Positions 56,007-64,000 of a stretch of DNA of 64,000 bases are shown here, piece after piece (position 1 is the stretch's first letter; the number at the start of each line of letters is the position of its first letter). Where the stretch lies: NCBI GenBank assembly GCA_948567375.1, contig OX419758.1:36161473-36225472 (forward strand). Reading direction: 5' to 3'. The notes beneath the pieces are model-generated. The model ran no database searches and was not told where the DNA came from. It saw only the letters and a program-made list of their open reading frames with translations. Position numbers and translations under genes: made by a program. This stretch comes from Lunularia cruciata (taxonomy: Eukaryota; Streptophyta; Marchantiopsida; Lunulariales; Lunulariaceae).

Positions 56007-57722
56007 CTTGACAGATCTGAGAGGAATTGTAGTGTTGGTGGCATTCAACATTTGTGAGTGCAATATTGAGTTGATGTGAAGCAATTTTGATCAAGGAAGT
56101 TTTGCTTTCAATGGGGCGTGGAACAAAATTTTGAAGCAAATTTTTTTTGCAATGAAGTAGCCATTTTTGGGAGAGATTGAATCATCACAATCAAGATTGT
56201 TTGGAAAGATTTGAATGATTTGCGATTATGGGTGTTGTGATTTGTGACAAGACTACAATCTAGTGCTTGTTACTCTCTTATGGGTGTGGTTTCTACCTAA
56301 GAGATTAAAGATGCAACTACGAAGAACTTATTGTTACTATTTGACTTTGTATTTGAACAATTCTGAATTGTATCTATGTGAGAATAAACTTTACTTACCC
56401 AATCGTTAGAACCCAACAAATATCACTTTTGCGGTAATCAGGTAAGTAAAGTTTGTTCCCAAAGAGATACTATTCAAAATTGGTCAAATACAAAGCAAAG
56501 TAACCAAATTATTTCTTCTTGGTTGCATCTTTAATCTCTTAGGTACAAACCATACCCAGAAGAGAAGAACAAGCACTGATTTACAATCTCATCACAACAA
56601 TTTGTCACCCATAATCACAACTATATCAAATCTTTCCAAACAATCTTGATTGTGATGATTCAGTCTCTCTCAAAAATGACGCTTCACGGCAAAACTACTT
56701 TGCCTCAAAATTATATTCCACCCTTGCACTAAAGGCACAACTTCCTCAATCAAAATTGCTTCATATCAACACTAAGCTGCACTCACAAATGTAGAATACT
56801 ACCAACAATACAATTCCTCTCGGATCTATAAAGCCATTGCTCCAATTGCACTTCACTAAGGATCAAAAACATAGAATGAAGATCAAGGCTACGAAATCCA
56901 ACATCCAACAAACACACTAACTTGCAGTTCAAAATTCTCCACACAATCATAACATTGATACTCGGAATTAAGCTCAGGCAATGAGTACTACTTCATAGCA
57001 CTTTACTTCATGTATCTTGAGAAATTAGGAGCTCTGAATAACATATCATTGCAAATTCCACCTTTAAATAGGCAAAGCACTTGACAATTGCTAACAACCA
57101 TACCGTTCTACAACAACTATTCACACCTACAAATCCAAAATGACAATGCAATTCTTCATATTTGCCTCTTCATATCTCAAACTGTTACTACTCTGATCCA
57201 ATGTTTACCTCTTCCTTGGCTTCCAAACCCGAAGTAACCTCACATACTACTGTATCCTTGGGTTTCATAACTACTAATTCTTCTACCAATTCTACTATTT
57301 CTTCTTTGATCTACAATTCCTATCATAGGTAACCTTTCTAATTCTCTATATCCAAACCCACTCTTCTCTAATATCTCAGATAACTGATCCGAAGACACTG
57401 CACTCCTACCTCTACAACTTTGGATCTAATAACTATCAATTCCTTTGCTAATTCTATTATATCTCTATCAAGAATTGTAATTGAAAGCATGGGTACACTA
57501 TCTACGCCTTCATTTTGTAACCCACTTTCCCCTAATTGCTCATGTAACTAACTCAAAGACACTTATTGTCTGATCTTGCACTTTGGGTTTCTTCACTACT
57601 TCTATTTCTCCTTCAATTTCTATCCAATCTTCAATCAGAATTGAAATTGAAATCATGGGTATCTTGACTATCTCTATCCTAACTATTTCAGACGCTTCAA
57701 ATATTTGACCTGAAGACTCCCA

Positions 57723-60700
57723 TGTGACAACCCGGAAAATCTCACTTTTGTGGTAATTGGGTAAGTAAAGTTTGTTCTTTCAGAGATACGATTCAGAAAT
57801 GTCCAAATACGAAGTCAAAAGTCACAATGTAGTTCTTCTTGATTTCTTCTTTAATCTCTCAGGTAGAAACTACACCCTAAAGAGAGTAACAAGCTCACAA
57901 TCTTGACAACTTGTCACAAACACACACACACATAATCACAACATAGCAAATTCTGTCCAAACAACTCTTGATTGTGATGATTCAGATTCTCCCAAAGACG
58001 GCACTTCACTATGAAGAACAATTTTGCCTCAAAATTGTGTTCCACCCCTCCACTGAAGGCGCAACTTCCTTGATCAAAATTGCTTCACATCAACTTTGTG
58101 TTGCACTCACAAATACAGCATACTACCAACACTACAATTCTTCTCAGATCTGTCAAGGCATTGCTTTGATTGCACTTCACTCAAGATCAAACACACAAAA
58201 TGAAGATCAAGGCTACAGAATCCAACATCCACAGGCACACTGACTTGCACTTTGGAATTCTCCACACACTCCTAAACACAAACACGGAATTGACAATTGG
58301 AATTAAGCTCAAGCGACGAGCATTGAAAACAGCACTTCGCTTTATCTATCTTCAAAAATAGGAATACTGAACAACATGAGACTGTGAATGCTCCCCTTAA
58401 ATATTGAAGCAAATGGCAGCTCTTCCTACTAATGTACCGCTTCCTAACATCTCTTCCTACCTGCAGATCCAGATTGACAATCCATCTCTTCATATCTGCC
58501 TCTTCCTATCTCAAAATTGATACTTACACCAATCCGATGTCTACCTCATCATCGGCTTCCAAACCCGATGATCTTCTTACTACTTCTCCTTCTTTGAGTA
58601 TAGCTAATTCTACTAATTCCTTCACTAATTCTACTACTTCTACACTAGGAACTACAATTGCACTAAGGAGTGACTTATCTAACTCTTTATCTCCTAACCC
58701 ACTCTTCTTTAATGTGTCAAATAACAAGTCCGATGACACCTAAGTTCCTACTTCTATGACATCAGACTTCCTCTCCGCTGTCACACTATTCCTAATTTTC
58801 TCTTACTCTGATTTGACTAAATCTAATCTTAGACTAACATTGACTTCTACTTCTATCTTTTGGTCTACACGCTCTCTCAATCGGATCAGCAATGTGTTCA
58901 GATCCACATCTTTGGCTTTTCTCTTCCTAGTTTCTTGCACAAGCAACTTCAACTCATGTAGACGGGCTTCTTCTAATCTCCCTTCAGCCTCCGTGCTTTA
59001 GATTGCTCTCAACTTCCCCGCAACTTCTCCTACTGATTTTGACTCATATCCTCGAGAGCGCTCTACCTTCAACTCTTCATGATACATCTTCAGCTCGTCT
59101 TTGTACTCTGCAACAAGCATCTTCTTCTCCTCCGCATACTCTGTACTTTGTAACTCATCACTTCTGACTAGCTCTTGTAATAGTTCTTCTTCTTCCTGCC
59201 TGGCTGCTAACTCTCTCTGCCATGCTTGATCCTTCCCCGCTGCACTCTTCTTCAAGCTGTCCAACTCCTGCTCCATTATTGTTGCCGTCGCCTTCAAATG
59301 AATATTCTTGATGCACACGTCACTTACTTCCTCCTTCATTTTACTCAGCCACATCGCCTGCTCCTTCAATTCTCCAGCTTGCTTGTCCAATTCTTTCTCT
59401 TTTGACTCGTAGCTCTCTTGTAACATCTTGAAAGTCTTCTTCTTCAAGACTTCATCCCTCCAAAGTTCTTCAATTTCTTCATTTCTTTGGACTTGTTGCT
59501 CCTGCAACTCCTTCACTTCACTCAACAGATGCTTCACCACCTGCAACTCATTCATCCACTTCCTATGATCTTGGGGAATTACATTCTGATGCTCCTTTAA
59601 CAGCTCCAGCAACGGGGTGACCACTTTTGATAGATAAAGTATCCCACCAAAGCTTTCTTCATCTACATCGCCGTCTTTGTCTTCAGTCTTCACCTCCTTC
59701 ATCAGCTCCTTCATCCAAAGTTGTGATCTTTTTATCTTTAGAGACACTGCATCTGAACTTTCTTCTTCTTTACCGATTGAACTCGGCCCCGTAGGATACT
59801 CCTCCTTTTCCTCTGGTCTCTGCTTATTCACCACCATGGCTATGCAATGACTCGTTGTTTTGGGTACTCTGTCAATCATCATATGACGAGCTTCACTGAC
59901 CGCCACTGATTGCTGAACCTCAGGTTCCCCCTCACTATCACTTCCAGACTCCTCACTTTTTAAGGTGAGTTCACATCTTCTTTGGATTCCTCCTCTTGCG
60001 ACTCGGTTTCTTCTTCAGACTCTGATTCAGATGATGCTTCTCTCACCATCTTCTTATTCTGCACAACCAGTCTTCAAGTCTTCCTTTAAGCGGAAGGTGA
60101 CTTTGCTTCTTTGGGTTTACTACGCTTCTTCGTCTTCGGACTTGTGACTTCTTCTATCTTCCATTGTCTGGTCTTCAAGAAATGATCATCGTTGGCTCAA
60201 AGGTGTATCATATACTATCACTCTTCTTTGTCCGCTTCCTGTCTTAAGTTAGGATGGAAATGGGACACCATGTGATGCCACTCCTTTATTGTCAGCAAGT
60301 TCAACCTGAAGCAAAAATGCACTGCAAATGGTGCAAAATAATGAGGAGGAGAACTTGTTTGCCAATTGATCACCATTTGCCTTGTTCGGTGGTGAAAACA
60401 CTTCACCCAATTCACCTTGACTCCTGCAAACATCTGGTGGAAGAAGACCACTTGCTGCATGTTCACATACGTCATTGGTTCTGGCTTGAACATGGCTGGC
60501 CATCATTGCTCCCACGATACTTCTCCTAATCGGATCCCGATAGGACTCCACCTTGTAGCCATTCGTGGTTCTCGGAGCAAAGAACAAGTTTTGAATTTCT
60601 GCCGTCTCTTCTGCAACATCACACTTCCGATAGAAGGTGATCCCCATTGGCTCTCTTGCTTCCTTCCCCAATACTAACCTTCAATCTGACTCAATCCATC

Positions 60701-61479
60701 GAGCCGGATTTCCTCTCTTCCCTTCAACTTCAGGACCCTCCTCACAATTACTGGCAGCTATCTCTGCCATCACTCCTGGGAAACTGAAATCCCAGTTCCA
60801 TGCTAAAAACATAATACCAAGTCTATTCAAGACTTCAATTCTAGCTACTACATCTAACCTACAAATTGCAAAACTCCGCACTGCTAGCGCATTTGTGACC
60901 TTCTTTGCCATAATCTGCTCTCGCATTCTACGACACTGAAAGACAATGCCCTCTCTTGGACGAGACACTCTAATCCCTTCTGGATTTCAAAAAATTTCAC
61001 TCTCAATTGGCTTTTGGACACGCATTACTACAAGACGACTACTCAAAGGAATTGGAAATTTACTTGGCATATTCAACTTGTCCCTACGCAATTGCAATCT
61101 TATATTACCCCAAATTGCAATCATTCTTTAGTCAATTTCAAATCCGACTTCCTTTCTTCTGCATGTTGATGTCCGGTCACTATCAAGACATGCTTCTTCT
61201 GCCTCCGCCATTTCTTGAAGTGTACTTTCTTGCCACGTACCAAGGTTGTTAGCTGGTCTTTGTATCACCTACGCCTTCCGACCCAAAGACGGTGCTCTTT
61301 GGACTTTTTTTTGTCATACCCTTCTTCTGAGTACCTCCATCATTGGATCCAATGTCACGTTCTTTGGATGTCCTCCAAAGTCACTTCTGTCCATTCTTCT
61401 TTTGCAATTTGGCTTTATGTGCTTACTTCTTCTCTTAAACACTAATAAACAGAGAAAAACAAAAAATGTGTGCACCACA
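57723..61479 (-). mobile_element. F6: complete solo LTR of family F, long form (3757 bp)
   Basis: TGTGACAACCCGG at 57723, GTGCACCACA at 61479, and a perfect target duplication TCCCA at 57718-57722 and 61480-61484. It is uninterrupted, so it gives the best view of the long LTR: terminus, about 500 bp leader, N-terminal domain (60218-60968), acidic plus coiled-coil region (58524-59906), TATTTAAG near 58393, then about 670 bp to the end. Confidence 0.8.
58524..60968 (-). pseudogene. F6 LTR ORF
   Basis: In minus orientation the first part (60681-60968) reads CRLDVVARIEVLNRLGIMF and FLAWNWDFSFPGVMAE. Then come TTNGYKVESYRDPIRRSIVGAMM near 60560, VVFFHQMFAGVKVNWVKCF near 60430 and MVSHFHPNLRQEADKEE near 60240. 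A frame of 302 codons (58998-59906) follows, with strong heptad periodicity: KELQEQQVQRNEEIEELW, KEKELDKQAGELKEQA and WQRELAARQEEEELLQEL. A final acidic piece lies at 58524-58739. Few frameshifts separate the blocks, fewer than expected for neutral decay next to the other old elements. No catalytic motif is visible. Confidence 0.6.
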
Positions 61480-62023
61480 TCCCACATCCGATGTCTGACT
61501 ACCTTGGGTTGAATCATATTTGTCTTGAGGCAAAGTCTTTAGACCTAAAGTTGTATAAACCCAAAGTCATATGAGTCCGAAGTTGTATAGACCCGAAGAT
61601 ACCAACCCAAAGACACCCAACTACTCTATACATCCACTCCCAAACCTTCAAATGCTTGTAACTTCTTCTGTAGATCTCCAAACTTTGTGATTTTGGTAAC
61701 AATGGAAAGCCCTAAACAAGATACTTCCAATGGAATGTGATCCGCATGATTTGGATTTAGATTTGGATTTGGATTTGGATTCTCATCATTGAGATATGGC
61801 ACCTGCAGTAATCCTGACCTGCAACCTTCCATTCCTCCTTTAAGTTTGCACTCCTTTAGTCTGATTTGAGTCCTTCTTCCTCTAACATGAAGTCAACTTC
61901 CTCAGGTTTGACCCAAAGGCTCAATTCTTCTTTGTTTGTCTCCATTTGGGTTCAATTCCGCCTTGATTTTACATTTCTTCTTCAAAACACATCAAAACCA
62001 AAAAATGTGGGTACCACACCTAT

Positions 62024-62056
62024 TACCTCAAAAGTGATATTTGCCAGGTTGTCACA
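62024..62056 (+). mobile_element. F4 LTR, terminal segment
   Basis: The last 33 bp of F4 (to GGTTGTCACA) follow F5. Unlike the solo LTRs, the next bases do not repeat the left flank CATCA; a primer site follows instead. Confidence 0.7.
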
Positions 62057-62063
62057 TGATTTG

Positions 62064-62081
62064 TGGCACTGTTGTTGGGGA
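62064..62081 (+). other. Primer binding site of the F-family retrotransposon (tRNA-Asp)
   Basis: TGGCACTGTTGTTGGGGA lies 7 bp after the F4 LTR. It differs from the tRNA-Asp complement TGGCGCCGTTGCCGGGGA at four places, all C-to-T or G-to-A in CG or CCG contexts. This marks F4 as a 5' LTR. Confidence 0.7.
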
Positions 62082-62189
62082 TACAAATCTTGGAAGTGGA
62101 AGAATACAAAGCCAAATTTCAAATTGTGTTTTGAACCAATATGAATGTCTACATTGAGAGAACAATAGGAAGAGAGAGTTCAAAGACTA

Positions 62190-63035
62190 ACTTTGCATTG
62201 TGAAGAAGAAGAACACCAGGAGGGTCATATCAACTTTGATGAAGCCAAAGGGAGGCACTAGATTTTCAACTTCTTCACAAAGTACAAGAAGCCTTGCAAG
62301 AACTCAAACAAAAGAAACACAAAGTCAGGTGGCAAGGATACTTTGCATCTCCAACTTCCAAGAAGAAGAAGAAGAAAGATGCCAATGGGCAAACATACTT
62401 GTTACGACCCAGTACACCAACTTCCCCTAAAGCTATCAAGGAATTTGAGTTTATAAAAAGATTTATTTGAAAAAAGACAACATGAATTTTAACAAAAGAA
62501 GAGTGCCAACATCTCTTACAAGCAATTCCTCGACTGGCTCGAAGGAATTTTCAAGAGCACTTCAAAAGTGTTGAACCTCTTCCTTTGTTTCTAGTTGAAG
62601 TTGACACCATATGGGAAGAAGAATTTGTCAACAAAGACCCCACTTTGAACTTGACTAATTGGAACCCTAGGCTATCAACACGACATCAATACCAACCAGT
62701 TCCTCAGATCCATCAAGTTCAACCTTACCATAGCCGATTCCTCAGAGCCAAAGAATGACTTTGTTACCTATCACTTGACATGCCTACCAAACTTATAATG
62801 GGACAAAACAAGATGAACACCTTAATGAATTCATTGAAGAATTTGAAGTCATTTCCTTTGCCAACAAGGAACATGACTCTATGGATTACTTGAAAATTTG
62901 TTTGAGTTTGCTCCAAAAGAAAGCTTAGAGTGGGTATACTCATGTAACCCAAAAGGGGTTTGTACTAGCAAATTGGACAGACTTGAGAAACAATTTCTTG
63001 GAATGATTCCAAGAAGTTGACAAATTCCAACAAAT
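62190..63035 (+). pseudogene. Gag-like remnant of the F-family retrotransposon
   Basis: Downstream of the primer site the plus strand reads broken frames. Near 62785-62935 there is YNGTKQDEHLNEFIEEFEVI followed by DYLKICLSLLQKKA and ANWTDLRNNFLE, with spacing like a plant gypsy capsid. A first piece at 62200-62430 is Lys/Thr/Gln-rich. Many stops. F7 cuts it off at about 63040. Confidence 0.4.
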
Positions 63036-63039
63036 CCAA

Positions 63040-64000
63040 AGACACCAGCACTCCTACCTCTCTTACTTTGAGTCTGATATATATAGTATTCCAAAGATTA
63101 TCTTATTCTAATTTAATCAAACCCAACCTAATAGAAATGTTATTCTCTACATCTAACATCTTCCTATCTATTTGAGTTCTAAGACTAATTAAGTTCTTAG
63201 TTCTATTTAACAAGGCATTCAATTCCTTGTCCTTCATGTTCTTACTCCTCATCTCTTGCACAAACAATCATAACTCATGTAACCTCAATTCTTCCATTCT
63301 TACTTTGGCTTCAATGGTTGACCTCGCCTTCATCTCTACAATTGCTTCTTCAAGTGATTCCGCTGACTGCTTCTTTTGTCTCTCCTCCTCCATCATAGCT
63401 CTTCTTACTTTCAATTCCTCTTCATACTCCATTGTGTGATCTTCCAACTCCTTCACATTGATCAATCTTCACCTCCAATGTCTTCACAAGATCTCTCAAC
63501 CTCCTTTCTTCTTGATGACACTTGGTTAATTCCCATTGCCAGGCTGCTGTCTTCTCTTCTACTTTCTATTGGAATGCATTGAGCTCCTCCTCCTTAGCTT
63601 TGACCAACTCCCTTATATTATCTTGCTCTAACTTTACTTTGGCTTGTAACCTTTCTACCCAAAGTCTTTCTTGCGTGACTTCCTTCACTTTTACTACTTT
63701 TACTTTTACTTCCTTGCTTTTCAAACTTCTCTTGCAGATTTTCATTTATCTTCTTATGCAATGCTACATCTACTTGCAATACTTCTCTTTCTTCCTCTAC
63801 ACTAGTCATACTTTCTTTTAACTTCAGATTCTCAAATTCTAATCTCTTCAACACCTGCAATACATTCTGCACATTGAGATGTATGCTTTGCATCTCCTTC
63901 TTCTTCTTCTCCATCTATAGCAATAGTGGACATACAACATCTCAAAGGTACTCTACTCCTTCACATCCTTCTTCCTCTTCTACCTTTTCTTCAAGAATTT
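63040..64000 (-). mobile_element. F7: family F LTR segment, truncated by the window end
   Basis: From about 63040 the sequence matches F4 55500 and upstream in inverted orientation. It contains the coiled-coil part of the LTR ORF (frames 63268-63465 and 63618-63914 with RRAMMEEERQKK, SVEEEREVLQVD and LHKKINENLQEKFEKQ). The U5 end that should lie at its left border is missing, so it is truncated or was inserted with a deletion. It continues beyond the window. Confidence 0.65.

Larger units (their letters stand above)
53366..56403 (+). mobile_element. F4 LTR, second segment
   Basis: It resumes F4 after F3 and its target duplication. It contains most of the U3 reading frame (53366-55700), a TATA-like TATTTAAA near 55857, a TG microsatellite (55974-56006) and an AATAAA at about 56382. 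F5 is inserted at 56404. Confidence 0.75.
56404..62018 (-). mobile_element. F5: solo LTR of family F, short form, containing F6
   Basis: The start CGTTAGAACCC is a mutated TGTGACAACCC, and the end is GGGTACCACA at 62018. The flanks CCAAT (56399-56403) and CCTAT (62019-62023) are a target duplication with one change, and F4 rejoins across it. Without F6 (57723-61479) it is about 1.85 kb, like F1. It shares the F1-type start (TGTGGTACCC in minus orientation). Confidence 0.75.

Noticed and set aside
56391-56450. An inverted repeat (CTTTACTTACC ... GGTAAGTAAAG) that looks like a hairpin terminator or transposon end
   Set aside because: It is the junction of F4 and the oppositely oriented F5, whose U5 ends are homologous.

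Overview
The window is transposable-element sequence from a land-plant nuclear genome. I found no host gene, rRNA, tRNA, CRISPR array or bacterial feature. The evidence is nested LTR retrotransposons of plant type: Ty3/gypsy pol order RT-RNase H-integrase, a chromodomain in one family, primer sites complementary to plant tRNA-Asp or tRNA-Met, and cytosine-methylation-style decay. The amount of nesting suggests a large repeat-rich genome. A non-flowering plant is possible, but the sequence does not fix the species.

Five families, named here for convenience, occupy nearly everything. Family A (Tat/Athila-like gypsy, 4-bp target duplication) has three copies. A1 (5248-13048, +) has LTRs identical as far as I can see and intact reading frames. 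A2 (44106-51932, +) is slightly older and broken. A3 (minus, 25522 down to 19167, resuming at 347 down to 1) is old. Family D (minus) is a gypsy element with a cytosine-5 DNA methyltransferase domain between protease and RT; D1 spans 348-19166 and D2 is an integrase fragment at 25523-28330. Family E (E1 13551-16179, E2 21832-24804) consists of non-coding, TG...CA-bounded, minisatellite-rich units, probably solo LTRs. Family H is a chromovirus: H1 (28394-33991, -) and H2 (34216-39053, +) stand head to head and carry heat-shock-element-like arrays in their LTRs. Family F fills most of 40927-64000. It has giant LTRs (about 3.8 kb, or 1.85 kb in a deleted form) whose U3 region contains a reading frame for an unrecognised globular plus acidic plus coiled-coil protein.

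Nesting order read from target duplications: D2 received A3 and F1. A3 received D1 and E2. D1 received A1 and E1. On the right, F2 received F4; F4 received F3 and F5; F3 received A2; F5 received F6. F4 is followed by a tRNA-Asp primer site and gag-like sequence, so it is a 5' LTR. F1, F3, F5 and F6 are solo LTRs with 5-bp target duplications.

Only A1 looks capable of autonomous movement. It encodes a 56-residue leader ORF, a 157-residue CCHC ORF, Gag-protease, and Pol in the same frame behind a single UAG stop that A2 shares, which suggests stop-codon readthrough. The points most worth following are the methyltransferase-bearing D family, the LTR-encoded F protein, the heat-shock motifs of family H and the UAG of family A.
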